Notes: generated by a model from the letters alone, not told the origin. A stretch of DNA of 57,069 nucleotides from Endozoicomonas sp. G2_2 (GCF_017744135.1 NZ_JAGHQU010000018.1:1-57069), one strand, 5' to 3'; positions 34,152 to 42,931 are shown, counted from the first letter of the stretch. Numbers and translations: made by a program.

Positions 34152-34253
34152 CGTTAATACCTCTCGTGCCGCGGAGCCAATTGCCAGAGCCCCAATTACC
34201 AATTACTCTATACATAAAGAAACTAATAGGTCAACTAACTATAGGTACCGCGT
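34152..34253. promoter_or_regulatory. divergent promoter region of the conjugation locus
   Basis: 102 bp between the MBL gene (leftward) and the WYL regulator (rightward), with an A+T-rich centre. It carries related sequences AACTAATAGGTC and AACTAACTATAGGTAC about 15 bp apart and the direct repeat CCAATTA CCAATTA (34193-34206). These are plausible operators for the WYL protein. TATACAT (34209-34215) could be a -10 element. Confidence 0.4.
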
Positions 34254-35129
34254 ATGGAAGCTAAGCATTCCTCCGGCTCGAATATGCGATGGAGCGTTGA
34301 GCGACGCCTTGAGTTCATAGAGTTCCGTCTTTATTGGGAAGGCCGCATTAATCGTTCGGATGTGATGAGTTTGTTTGGTATTTCTGCGCCGCAGGCCTCC
34401 GCAGATTTAAAGCGCTATCAAGAACTTGCGCCCGACAACATGCACTACAGCGGAACTCGTAAATGCTATCTGGCTAATCCAGACTTCAGCCCCGTAATCT
34501 CGCGGGCGAACGCACACGAATACTTGGCGCGTCTACGCTTATTGGGCGAGGGATTACATGGGAACGACGAAAGCTGGCTAGGAGCCGTGCCGGCTTTCGA
34601 TTCGGTTCGGCCACCTACCCGCCAAGTCGAACCACAGAAGCTTCGACGCGTCTTGGATGCAATCCAAGGCCGGCAAGCAATGGAGATTCGTTATCAATCG
34701 ATGTCGCGACCTGAGCCAATTTGGCGGTGGATCAACCCCCACGCTCTCGCATTCGATGGGTTCCGATGGCATACCCGTGCGTGGTGCCAGCTTAGACAAC
34801 AGTTCCAGGACTTCGTGTTTGCACGGATGCTCGACATCGGCGACCTGGCAGCGGTCGAGGGCGATATCCCACAAGACCTTCAATGGCAGCGATTCATTGT
34901 GATGCGGATCGGCCCTCATCCCGAGCTGCAGCCTTCCGCGAGAAGAGCTATTGAACTCGACTACGGCATGACCAGCGGAGAAATGGCGATACGTACGAGG
35001 TTGGCATTGAGCTACTACCTAGAGCGGCAGCTCGGTCTAGACTTTGAAGCGCCGAAAGTCTCGCCCCAGCGCCAGCAAGTCGTACTCCTGAACCGTGAAG
35101 AGATCGATGAGGCGCGAAATACATTTTGA
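34254..35129 (+). CDS. WYL-domain transcriptional regulator (CapW/BrxR-like)
   Basis: 291 residues; an alternative start at 34284 gives MRWSVERRLEFIEFRLYWEG, the usual opening of this family. The N-terminal winged helix (RINRSDVMSLFGISAPQASA) is followed by the WYL domain (AMEIRYQSMSRPEP, INPHALAFDGFRWHTRAWC) and a C-terminal dimerisation part (TRLALSYYLERQLGLDF). Homologues CapW and BrxR repress CBASS and BREX operons and release on phage or damage signals. Its divergent placement implies control of the MBL/E2-E1-JAB operon. Confidence 0.88.
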   Translation: MEAKHSSGSNMRWSVERRLEFIEFRLYWEGRINRSDVMSLFGISAPQASADLKRYQELAPDNMHYSGTRKCYLANPDFSPVISRANAHEYLARLRLLGEGLHGNDESWLGAVPAFDSVRPPTRQVEPQKLRRVLDAIQGRQAMEIRYQSMSRPEPIWRWINPHALAFDGFRWHTRAWCQLRQQFQDFVFARMLDIGDLAAVEGDIPQDLQWQRFIVMRIGPHPELQPSARRAIELDYGMTSGEMAIRTRLALSYYLERQLGLDFEAPKVSPQRQQVVLLNREEIDEARNTF

Positions 35130-35182
35130 AAAAATCCGCTACGGGTGCGCGCTTACTCGAGCATCAATAACTAGGACTTGGC

Positions 35183-35809
35183 ATGGCCACAGACTTGAAG
35201 CGTGAGAATGCTGCGGCGTTAAGCACTATATTATTGGCGACCTTCGCTTCAGTAGCTTTGATAGAAGTCGGGCTCGGTTGGCTGCTCAATAACGCAGGCG
35301 AGCTATCTGAGATAGGGATCGTGGCGCTAGGGACCGTTCTAGCTGGCCTTCTAGCCAACATTGTTCCAGCACGGCTAAAGCACGCGATAGTTTTCGCGGG
35401 GCACCGCTACGCGCTACCTGGACACCGCTGTAATCGACTCTGTGCTAGGGATGCGAGAATCGACCTTTCCTTAGCAACTGAACGCTGGCCGCGACTGTTT
35501 TCTGAACAAATGCCGGATAGCGAGCGCAACCCGATATGGTATCGAGAGATATATAAGCCAATAAAAGATGATCCGGTTGTTAGGCAGGGCCATCGTGCCT
35601 TTCTGCTTTATCGTGACGCTGCTGCCGGTGTGACGCTGCTATTTTTGGCTGCGCTCATCTTTCAGCTCTGTAGCAATTGGATTCCGGCTTGGGGCGTGAG
35701 TATTTGGTCACTCTCGTTTCTATTCGCTGAAGACTTGGCGTTATTGACAGCGGCCCGAATTGCAGGGAATCGCATGACAGTAAATGCGGTAGCACTAGCC
35801 TTGGATTAG
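35183..35809 (+). CDS. multi-pass membrane protein, possible effector
   Basis: 208 residues. TM1 is about 14-36 (ILLATFASVALIEVGLGWLL) and TM2 about 43-62 (IGIVALGTVLAGLLANIVPA). A cytoplasmic central region follows with the conserved-looking pattern HRYALPGHRCNRLCARDARI ... PIWYREIYKPIKDDP. TM3 is about 148-170 (AGVTLLFLAALIFQLC), with a possible TM4 near the end. Two N-terminal and two C-terminal spans around a soluble core resemble membrane-pore effectors in defence loci. It is co-directional with the WYL gene, 53 bp apart. The effector role is inference. Confidence 0.65.
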   Translation: MATDLKRENAAALSTILLATFASVALIEVGLGWLLNNAGELSEIGIVALGTVLAGLLANIVPARLKHAIVFAGHRYALPGHRCNRLCARDARIDLSLATERWPRLFSEQMPDSERNPIWYREIYKPIKDDPVVRQGHRAFLLYRDAAAGVTLLFLAALIFQLCSNWIPAWGVSIWSLSFLFAEDLALLTAARIAGNRMTVNAVALALD

Positions 35810-36020
35810 AGCTTAATAAAAAATTGACTTCAAAACGCAACACCGACTATATCGGCTTGGCCGAGTTATCGGTCGGGGAGGAGTAATCTGTTGCGTTCTG
35901 GCAAGCAACACACGGCAACATAAACGCGCGATCGCGCTGCGCAACATTTTTTGGTTTCAACATGGCTGCAAGCTATAGCGATTTCACATTAGTTAGATCG
36001 CAACACCGTCCGGAGTTGCA
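35810..36020. other. 200-bp intergenic segment
   Basis: It contains the repeated motif CAAAACGCAACAC / TCTGTTGCGTTCT / GCAAGCAACACACG around 35830-35910, which may fold as an RNA hairpin after the membrane-protein gene. No clear T-run. No gene. Confidence 0.3.
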
Positions 36021-36023
36021 GCC

Positions 36024-36260
36024 TTGATCGACACGGTGCCGCTTCGTGTGATCATGCCGCTGTTGCTTGAGAAAGAACTACCGAACTGGCGATGGGCAGA
36101 ACGCGGCGAAACCTGGGAGAGCATGCGGCTCGATTTTCTGGGCGAACCGAGCGGGCGGCTGTCGTCGCTTTTCGTCTCACGGGAATCAGGGCAGGCGATC
36201 AAGAAAATCTGGAATAGCCTGATCAATACGGGGATGTTCGGCGACATCAAAGTGACTTGA
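36024..36260 (+). CDS. hypothetical protein, possibly truncated
   Basis: Starts with TTG, or with ATG at 36054 (MPLLLEKELPNWRWAERGET). The remainder is PSGRLSSLFVSRESGQAIKK ... NTGMFGDIKVT. It reads as natural protein but I know no family. It lies downstream of the putative defence cluster and could belong to it or be a relic. Confidence 0.35.
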   Translation: MIDTVPLRVIMPLLLEKELPNWRWAERGETWESMRLDFLGEPSGRLSSLFVSRESGQAIKKIWNSLINTGMFGDIKVT

Positions 36261-36670
36261 TATAACCCGATGCGAAATAGCGCCATGGCCACCTACGACC
36301 CTGCCCGGCCGAGACCGAACCTCGATCAGTTCGTGCCTCGTTTTAGAATTATCCAGAGTGCCAGGATTATCGCGATCCAAGACAATGAGGACGGCTCCAG
36401 AGCCGCAAGATGGGTCATAAATTCGAGCATATAAGTCTCCTAGTTGCTTGGTATTTTAGTTCGCTAGAGATCGCCTTTCCGCTCGTTTTGAGAACGGCGA
36501 AACACAAGCTCTACTGGTATTTACTTAAATCCAAACTTGAGAAGAATCCGGGCCTATCTTCAAAGCTCTTGAGTCTCAAAAGCAGGCAAAAATGAGACTG
36601 GTGCAATGATGCTGGATACCCTCGTGCCGGAACACGCTGAACGCGTTCAGCATCGTTTATTTCGGACAAA
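36261..36670. other. 410-bp intergenic segment
   Basis: Only short frames; one at 36410-36595 (+) has no ribosome-binding site or similarity. Nothing else seen. Confidence 0.35.
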
Positions 36671-36706
36671 AAAAAGCCGCCACGGGGAATTCCGTAACGG
36701 CTTTCG
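36665..36706 (-). terminator. intrinsic terminator
   Basis: AAAGCCGCCACGG (36673-) pairs with CCGTAACGGCTTT across GGAATT, one mismatch. On the leftward strand the stem is followed by a run of eight T (the A-run 36668-36675 on the plus strand). It terminates transcription coming from the small membrane gene and panB on the right. Confidence 0.75.
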
Positions 36707-36823
36707 CGTTCACTGGCCTATAAAGGCTGCGCTTATAGCTTTGGTTAGTCTGCCTGACTTTACCGTGTAACCGGCAACATCACAAGATAATGGAGGCCCA
36801 GTCGGCTCTCCTTAAGAAGTGAA

Positions 36824-37015
36824 CTAGGGGTTAGAGGCAGACTGGGATTCCGAGTCTGCGTCGTAGTAATAATAGCCCACGATCCGCTCGGCACCGCTGC
36901 GTTGATCGGGCTCATACGTCAAAACGGCTTGAAACGCACTAAAAGCCGCAATGCCGAGCACGATCGCCACGATGACGTAATACAGACGCCAGCGATCGCC
37001 TAGCGTCCGCCGCAA
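36824..37015 (-). CDS. small single-span membrane protein
   Basis: 63 residues: an Arg-rich start (MRRTLGDRWRLY), one hydrophobic span (YVIVAIVLGIAAFSAF) and a C-terminal TYEPDQRSGAERIVGYYYYD. A ~70-bp relative of its 3' part sits at 39167-39236, suggesting a once-duplicated gene. Function unknown. Confidence 0.5.
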   Translation of the reverse strand: MRRTLGDRWRLYYVIVAIVLGIAAFSAFQAVLTYEPDQRSGAERIVGYYYYDADSESQSASNP

Positions 37016-37122
37016 AGTGTCGTCTATTCAAATAATTGCGTTCCCCAAGAAAACGTATGTCGTTACTCATGTAGCTTCTCGAAGAAAATCTTAGTGGACG
37101 CCGGACGAGAAAACTTACGATG

Positions 37123-37998
37123 TTAACCCGCGACCACCGGCGGCTCCTTTCGCTGATCAAGATATTCGGCAAGGCGTGAACGTAATTCTGGATCATCGAG
37201 CGTCGCAGATTGCGCCTTGCCCGGAAAAATCTTGGAAGCGACATCGGCTTTGAACTGCTCTGCAGCACTAACGACGTCTGAGGCTACACTTAAATAGCGC
37301 CGACTGTGGCGCGGCTGGAAGTCGCTAAATAAACCGAACAAATCGTGAAATACCTGAACCTCACCGTCACAGTCGGGCCCCGCGCCGATGCCTATTGTCG
37401 GAATACGCAGCTGCTGAGTGACCGCGTCAGCTATTTCGTTGGGCACGAGCTCTAAAACGATGGCGAATGCACCCGCATCCTCCAGTGCTTTGGCATCCTC
37501 AATGAGCTTGACCGCGGCCTCGAAAGAACGCCCCTGAACTCTCGGCCCACCGAGCGTATGAGTGGATTGCGGGGTATAACCAAGATGGCCGCAGACGGGA
37601 ATACCGATCTGCACGAGACGCTTGACCGTGCCCGCTATTTCAACGCCGCCTTCGATCTTGATCCCGCCGATGCCCGTGTCCTGCATTAAACGGCCCGCGT
37701 TGCGCATGGCATCTTCATGGCTTACCTGGTAAGTCATGAACGGTAGGTCCGCAATAACAAGCGCTTGGGGCGCACCGCGCTTCACCATGCGGCTGTGATA
37801 AATCACGTCGTCCAATGTGACGGCCAAAGTGGATTCCTCGCCTCGTACAACCATGCCGAGTGTGTCGCCTACCAGAATCAAGGGAATACCGGCCGCCTCG
37901 CACATCTGGGCCATGGTGTAATCGTATGCAGTCAGCGAAGCAATTCGCTCTCCTTTTTCTTTCATTAGCAGCAAGCGAGACGGGGTGATTGATTTCAT
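37123..37998 (-). CDS. panB: 3-methyl-2-oxobutanoate hydroxymethyltransferase
   Basis: About 291 residues from MKSITPSRLLLMKEKGERIA. Converts alpha-ketoisovalerate and methylene-THF to ketopantoate, the first step of pantothenate synthesis, in the cytoplasm. Signatures: SLTAYDYTMAQMCEAAGI, LVGDTLGMVVRGEESTL (metal-binding Asp), LPFMTYQ, IKIEGG, GHLGYTPQS, VLELVPNEIAD and TIGIGAGPDCDGEVQVFHDL. Full length (family 260-300). panC is not beside it. It is divergent from a LysR gene with paired repeats between them, so it is probably controlled by that regulator. Confidence 0.95.
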   Translation of the reverse strand: MKSITPSRLLLMKEKGERIASLTAYDYTMAQMCEAAGIPLILVGDTLGMVVRGEESTLAVTLDDVIYHSRMVKRGAPQALVIADLPFMTYQVSHEDAMRNAGRLMQDTGIGGIKIEGGVEIAGTVKRLVQIGIPVCGHLGYTPQSTHTLGGPRVQGRSFEAAVKLIEDAKALEDAGAFAIVLELVPNEIADAVTQQLRIPTIGIGAGPDCDGEVQVFHDLFGLFSDFQPRHSRRYLSVASDVVSAAEQFKADVASKIFPGKAQSATLDDPELRSRLAEYLDQRKEPPVVAG

Positions 37999-38054
37999 CA
38001 AGCTATCCTCGAATATCGTGTGAAGCCGGTAGCCGCAACACTCCATTAAGAGAA

Positions 38055-38093
38055 AACTTAAGTCAATGCTAAGATAAAACTTAAATTGCTAAG
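38055..38093. promoter_or_regulatory. paired direct repeats between panB and lysR
   Basis: AACTTAAGTCAATGCTAAG (38055-38073) is repeated in shortened form as AACTTAAATTGCTAAG (38078-38093). The pair lies in the A+T-rich 110-bp divergent gap just ahead of the lysR start, where LysR-type activators bind. Confidence 0.55.
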
Positions 38094-38108
38094 CTATTTC
38101 TAAGAGCC

Positions 38109-39038
38109 ATGACGCTCGAAGACCTTCGGATATTTGTTGCCGCCTGTGGCGCGGCTAATCTAAGTGCGCTGGCGCGCGAGTTAGGCCGTACCCAATCCTC
38201 CGTAAGCCAACACATCACGCGCTTGGAAAAAGAGTTCAGGGTCGCCCTCATAGAGCGCAGTACTCAAGGCATCCGGCCTACGAAGGCCGGCCGTATCTTG
38301 CGTGAATTGGCACTCGACAGCCTCAATTCAATCGAACTGGCGCGGGAACGAATCGGAGAGCTGGCTCATTCCGAAGCCAAAAAGTTAGTCGTGACGACCG
38401 GCAGCACAACGGTGCGGCATTTTTTGAAAGACACAGTGGTGCGATTCAGGCGCCGCCATCCGGATGTCGACATCCACTTCGTACCGGCGGGCACGACAAA
38501 TCGCTGTTTTGAACTCCTTAAAACGGGAAAGGCCGATCTCGCACTTATCACCACGCAGGACTCTGCGCCGGGTATGGCCACTCGCACGCTCGCAACGCAA
38601 GATTTTTACTTGCTCGTGAACGAAAGCGACGATTTCGCAAAAAAGACGCAAGTACAGATGAAAGAGCTGTCCACGATTCGCTATCTAGGACTCTCCGAAG
38701 GCACCGCCCATCGGCATCTAATTGACCGCGCGGCAGCAGAACAGAACGTTCAGTTGAAAGCCGAGCTCGTGTTCGATGATTTCGACACCGCCAGCGTTTT
38801 TGTGGAGCTGGGATTAGGACATGCAATCGTGCCGGCGGTGCAAGCCTACAACTTTGTCCAAGGCGGTAAAGTTCGCGCGATTCCGGTAGTGGATATTCCC
38901 TCCATTTCTTTTGGTTGGGGTTTCCGGCACGGGAAATACGTGTCATCCCTTGCGAGTGGCTTCGTCGATTTATTTGACCAAGAACTCAGCAAGATGGCGT
39001 CCATTCCTGGCTTACATCTTATTAAAGCGCTGGAGTAA
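38109..39038 (+). CDS. LysR-family transcriptional regulator
   Basis: 309 residues. The N-terminal HTH is LEDLRIFVAACGAANLSALA ... RTQSSVSQHITRLEKEF. The periplasmic-binding-like effector domain spans about 90-295 (KKLVVTTGSTTVRHFLKDTV, GKADLALITTQD, FDDFDTASVFVELGLGHAIV). It is divergent from panB and followed by IS scars. The ligand is unknown. Confidence 0.92.
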   Translation: MTLEDLRIFVAACGAANLSALARELGRTQSSVSQHITRLEKEFRVALIERSTQGIRPTKAGRILRELALDSLNSIELARERIGELAHSEAKKLVVTTGSTTVRHFLKDTVVRFRRRHPDVDIHFVPAGTTNRCFELLKTGKADLALITTQDSAPGMATRTLATQDFYLLVNESDDFAKKTQVQMKELSTIRYLGLSEGTAHRHLIDRAAAEQNVQLKAELVFDDFDTASVFVELGLGHAIVPAVQAYNFVQGGKVRAIPVVDIPSISFGWGFRHGKYVSSLASGFVDLFDQELSKMASIPGLHLIKALE

Positions 39039-39166
39039 AACGCCGCTGTAAGCGGTGGATGCGTTGACCTACATGAGCCAACATTTCGAGACGATAATCT
39101 CGCGGCGTAAATTGAGCCCGGCACTCAGCTGCGCAAAAGCACTCGAAGGTTTAGCCAAAGAGTTAG

Positions 39167-39318
39167 GCCGATCTGCGTCGTAATAGTGCTCGCCCATGAT
39201 CCGCTCGGCACCGCTGCGGTGATCGGGCTCGTACGTTCGGACTTGTCCGGGTTCATTAGACACTTCTAGCCTATGATTGGACTTGTCCGGGCTCATTAGA
39301 CACTTCTGGCCTATGATT
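39167..39318. repeat. gene-tail duplicate followed by tandem IS3-like ends
   Basis: 39167-39236 repeats the coding 3' part at 36850-36925 (TYEPDHRSGAERIMG on the minus strand). A 40-bp unit then occurs twice in tandem (39239-39278 and 39279-39318), beginning GGACTTGTCCGGG and containing CATTAGACACTTCT, which looks like the terminal sequence of an IS3-group element. Only two mismatches separate the copies. Confidence 0.65.
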
Positions 39319-39338
39319 TGAGCATAGGAGAAAGTGCA

Positions 39339-39412
39339 ATGAGCAGTTAGCGAATATACCCCGGAATTCAAGGACGAAGCGGTCCGGCAGCGGGCTGACC
39401 GACCGGTCTGAA
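39339..39412 (+). pseudogene. IS3-family orfA remnant
   Basis: ATG 39339 runs into TAG after three codons. One frame over, SEYTPEFKDEAVRQRADRPV is the opening motif of IS3 OrfA, then a stop. Less than a quarter of the gene remains. It abuts the 3' end of the XRE-cupin gene. Confidence 0.7.
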
Positions 39413-39417
39413 TTGCG

Positions 39418-39957
39418 CTATGGCCGACCAATCAACAATAAGTACCGCGCCTCAACATCGCCCGTGTTGACGATGGTATGAGCGCAATCGGCCGGCAGAG
39501 CCGCTGCGTCGTCCGCGACCAAGGCGACACGATGCCTACCGGATTGGATCTCGATTTGTCCCGATAAGACAATAAAGGCCTCTCTCGTGCCGGTTTCGTG
39601 CGCTGGAAACGGCCCGGCCACTTCCCCCTTAGCAAGCGTATACCGCACGACTTCCGTCCCGCGATACGGGTGTAGCACCGCCTCGCGTAGCACGCCCGTC
39701 TCATTCTGACGCATGGAAACAGTTTGGCCAGCGCGCATGACAGCAACCGGTTCTAGCGGTTGGCCAATAAGCTCAGCGAGCGGTACACGCAGTGCCTCGG
39801 CGATTTGCAACGCGTTGGACAGGCTCGGCGATCGTTCGGCCCTTTCGATTTTGGAGAGGGCGGCACGCGATACCCCGCTTATTTCAGCAAGTTGCGCCAA
39901 AGTGAGACGACGGGTTTGTCGTAATCGCCGAACCGCGATAGCGAAAATATTCTCCAT
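39418..39957 (-). CDS. XRE-family regulator with cupin domain
   Basis: 179 residues. Cro/CI-type HTH (about 8-62): RLTLAQLAEISGVSRAALSK ... SPSLSNALQIAEALRVPLAE. C-terminal cupin (about 100-178): VVRYTLAKGEVAGPFPAHET, SGQIEIQSG and LPADCAHTIVNTGD. Such proteins sense small metabolites. It is divergent from the lactate-permease-type transporter 104 bp away and probably regulates it. Confidence 0.92.
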   Translation of the reverse strand: MENIFAIAVRRLRQTRRLTLAQLAEISGVSRAALSKIERAERSPSLSNALQIAEALRVPLAELIGQPLEPVAVMRAGQTVSMRQNETGVLREAVLHPYRGTEVVRYTLAKGEVAGPFPAHETGTREAFIVLSGQIEIQSGRHRVALVADDAAALPADCAHTIVNTGDVEARYLLLIGRP

Positions 39958-40061
39958 TAGTAGAATTTTTCTCCGATTAGCTATAGCCTGTATGAAGAAA
40001 GAAATCTCTTATCAGAGAAAATTGTGCTACAGCATGTGCCGATTAGCAGCGGTGGATATTC

Positions 40062-41507
40062 GTGACAGCGGTTTGGGCGGCATTGCCGATCATCTTCGCG
40101 CTTTGTGCCGTGGGTTTGTCGATGAAACCAGCCTACGCCGGGACCTTGGCACTTATAGTTGCTGTCATCATAGCGCGCGTATCTTTCGAAGCGGAGCTTG
40201 GTGACCTGCTAGCCGCAGAATGGGCGATGAAAGACGTGATGTTAGAAGTCGCGCTCATCATGCTCGGCGGGCTGTGGCTCAACGCCGTGTTGCAAAAATA
40301 CGGCGTCCAGTGCGCGCTCGGTCACGCCTTGATTGATCGGATGAAGCACCCAAAGCGCGCGCTTTTGTTAGTGGTGCTGGGTATCGTGCCGTTTGCAGAA
40401 TCCGTGACCGGCTTTGGTGTGGGTGCGATCGTAGGCATTCCGCTATTACGCCTGCTAGGGCTATCGCCGCAGCGCGCGGCCATTTGCGGGCTGTTAGGCC
40501 TGGTCAGCGTGCCCTGGGGTTCGCTAGGCCCGGGCACACTGGTCGCAGCCCGCTTGACCGGAATTGATTTTCAGGCCTTAGGCGTGATCAGCGCCCTACT
40601 TTCAGGTCCGGTAATCTTCATACTCGGCATGTTTTCCGTGCTGATTGGACTCGGCACGCAGTGCTTGAGAACAGCTTGGCTCGATCTCTTCTTCAGCGCA
40701 GGAGCACTGTGGTTCGGCATTACTGTCGTCAACGTGACGATAGGTACGCCACTGGCAGGCGTTTTGGGTAGTGCATTCGCCATTGGCGTGTTGTTGACGA
40801 TTGCTCGTCGGGACAACACGCACCCGGGATTGTCACCTTCGTGGCCGACAGCTGCCCTCAGGCCATATGCGCTACTGATCGGCGGATTGCTGGCCACGCA
40901 TCTCCTTCCGGTTTCAAAAATACTTGGAGAGTGGACCCCGCTGGTTGCAAGTCCCGCCACTTGGCTGCTGCTGACATCCGTAGCAAGTCCATGGCTACTC
41001 AACGGTGAACCACCGCATCGGTATTGGCCAAGTGCATACGTCCTTAAACAGTGGCAGCCGGTGGCCATAACGACAATATTGTTTCTGGCTCTCGGGGTCG
41101 TTCTTTCATCCAGCGCCATGAGTCAAACAATGGCCCAGACAGCCGCGCGGTTCGGCTGGATCTACCCGGCGATAGCGCCTTGGATTGGTGGCTTGGGCGG
41201 ATTCTTGACCGGCTCGAATACAGGCGCGAGCGCCATGTTTGCTGCCAGCCAAGCTCAAGTCGCGCTGGCTATCGATTACCCAACCGGGATTATGGTTGGC
41301 CTGCAAAACGTCGGCGCCTCCGCCGTGATCATGGCGGCTCCGCCAAAAGTTGTGATGGCCCTCAATATCGCAATGGCGAGTGGCGACGAAGATACGCAGC
41401 TCGACGAGAATAAACGAGTATCCACTCGCACCGTGATGGGCTATGTGCTCTTGGCGGACGCGTTGGTTTTGGCAAGTTTGTCGATGATTGGCTTGCTCAG
41501 CCAGTAG
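40062..41507 (+). CDS. L-lactate permease (LctP) family transporter
   Basis: 481 residues from a GTG start, with 12-13 hydrophobic spans. Family motifs: VPFAESVTGFGVGAIVGIPL, LVSVPWGSLGPGTLVAARLT and GGFLTGSNTGASAMFAASQA near the C-terminus. It is shorter than E. coli LldP (551) but in range for the family. It imports a monocarboxylate such as lactate or glycolate. The XRE-cupin regulator is divergent upstream. Confidence 0.88.
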   Translation: MTAVWAALPIIFALCAVGLSMKPAYAGTLALIVAVIIARVSFEAELGDLLAAEWAMKDVMLEVALIMLGGLWLNAVLQKYGVQCALGHALIDRMKHPKRALLLVVLGIVPFAESVTGFGVGAIVGIPLLRLLGLSPQRAAICGLLGLVSVPWGSLGPGTLVAARLTGIDFQALGVISALLSGPVIFILGMFSVLIGLGTQCLRTAWLDLFFSAGALWFGITVVNVTIGTPLAGVLGSAFAIGVLLTIARRDNTHPGLSPSWPTAALRPYALLIGGLLATHLLPVSKILGEWTPLVASPATWLLLTSVASPWLLNGEPPHRYWPSAYVLKQWQPVAITTILFLALGVVLSSSAMSQTMAQTAARFGWIYPAIAPWIGGLGGFLTGSNTGASAMFAASQAQVALAIDYPTGIMVGLQNVGASAVIMAAPPKVVMALNIAMASGDEDTQLDENKRVSTRTVMGYVLLADALVLASLSMIGLLSQ

Positions 41508-41630
41508 CTTGGATACAACAAGAACGATGCAGATCACAGGCTCGAAAACGTCTTGTCTCGCCAAGTCATTCGAGAGGGCCACGAGACACATCCGGAATCC
41601 AACGAGACGGCTAGCGCAGCGACGATCCCT

Positions 41631-42515
41631 ATGAACCATGACCACACCACCCGCATGAAGCAACCATCAAGTCATTCGAACCGAATTAACGGCGTAGTGC
41701 TAATGGCGGTGGCCTCTTTAACCGTCCCTATCGTCGATGCGAGTGCAAAATATCTGAGCACGGATATTTCTCCATTTTTCTTAGCTTGGGCACGCTTCGC
41801 AATAGCGGCGCCCGCTTTCGGCGTGTTTTGCAAGCTCCGACGAGGGCATATTCTCTTCACTCGGGACACTCGAGATATTGCAGCAGTAGTCCCGCGAGGC
41901 CTTGCCCTAGTCATCGCCATGACGTGTGTTTTTTTGGCACTCAGAAGCGTTCCGCTATCGACAGCCTTCGGTGGATACTTTATAGGTCCTGTGATTGCCA
42001 CGGTGCTAGCACGCATATTACTTGACGAAACCATCACACGCATTCAGTCCTTTGCAACAGCTTTGGGCTTTCTTGGCGCCCTGCTGGTGCTGCAACCTGA
42101 GATAGGGTTCAGTCAGGGCGAGCTGTTTGCTGCATTAAGCGGGTTAGCTTTCGGCGTATATCTGTTATTAACACGAGAAGCAAGCAAAAGGCTCGGATCA
42201 CTCGATACGACATTGATTACACTCTTGACTGGAAGTATCTGTCTGTTCCCTTTCGCTCTTCGCACATGGCCAGAATTGACCCTGACGAGCTCTGGCCTTC
42301 TGTTGGAAATGGGTTTATTGACTGCGTTCTGTCAATACTTCGTCATTCGAGCGCTCGTCTTAGCGCCGACTGCGGTGGTAGCACCTATCGCTTATCTAGA
42401 GCTAATTTCCGCTTCTCTTCTGGGATTCATTATTTTCGGGAACCTGCCGAGTACGCTAGCGATCGTAGGGCTAGCAGCTATTATTGTCAGTGGCACCATA
42501 TTAGCCAGAAGATAA
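41631..42515 (+). CDS. EamA/DMT-family transporter
   Basis: About 294 residues from ATG 41631 (other Met codons at 41655 and 41703 are possible). Ten hydrophobic spans in two EamA repeats: GVVLMAVASLTVPIVDASAK opens the first, and LFAALSGLAFGVYLLLTREA the second. The end is LAIVGLAAIIVSGTILARR. A metabolite exporter; substrate unknown. Co-directional with the lactate-type transporter. Confidence 0.85.
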   Translation: MNHDHTTRMKQPSSHSNRINGVVLMAVASLTVPIVDASAKYLSTDISPFFLAWARFAIAAPAFGVFCKLRRGHILFTRDTRDIAAVVPRGLALVIAMTCVFLALRSVPLSTAFGGYFIGPVIATVLARILLDETITRIQSFATALGFLGALLVLQPEIGFSQGELFAALSGLAFGVYLLLTREASKRLGSLDTTLITLLTGSICLFPFALRTWPELTLTSSGLLLEMGLLTAFCQYFVIRALVLAPTAVVAPIAYLELISASLLGFIIFGNLPSTLAIVGLAAIIVSGTILARR

Positions 42516-42931
42516 ACGGCAAATGAAACGCTAACGCCGCAGCCACTTATCGACCAAATCTAGCCATGATTGAGGCTTTCAACCAGCATAGGTCAAATAA
42601 ACTATCGTCTCCGAGTTATGATCGACCCATTTCGCGGCATAATAAAATTATTTAACGGTCTAGCGCAGCGTAGGCATAGTTTCGCGTTTGACTCCGCCCA
42701 GAAGATAACTAGGGAGAGGTAAGCCGCACGACTGCCGCCTCCGTCGGATCTATCCCCTTAGCTCGTGAATTGGGCAGACGTGGAATATCTCGGCAACTTC
42801 AACGTATCAAGTCTGGCGCCGGCTTCGATCCGTCGACCATCAGTTCAAATAAAAACTTTTATTCGAAACTGGATCAGCGACGATAGCAACCGCGATCGTT
42901 GGACAAATCACATAATCTAGAGAGGCATTTG
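42516..42931. other. 415-bp intergenic region
   Basis: No supportable ORF. The A+T content rises near 42840-42930 (AAATAAAAACTTTTATTCG), probably the osmC-type promoter. GAGAGG ends 9 bp before the OsmC start. Confidence 0.4.
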
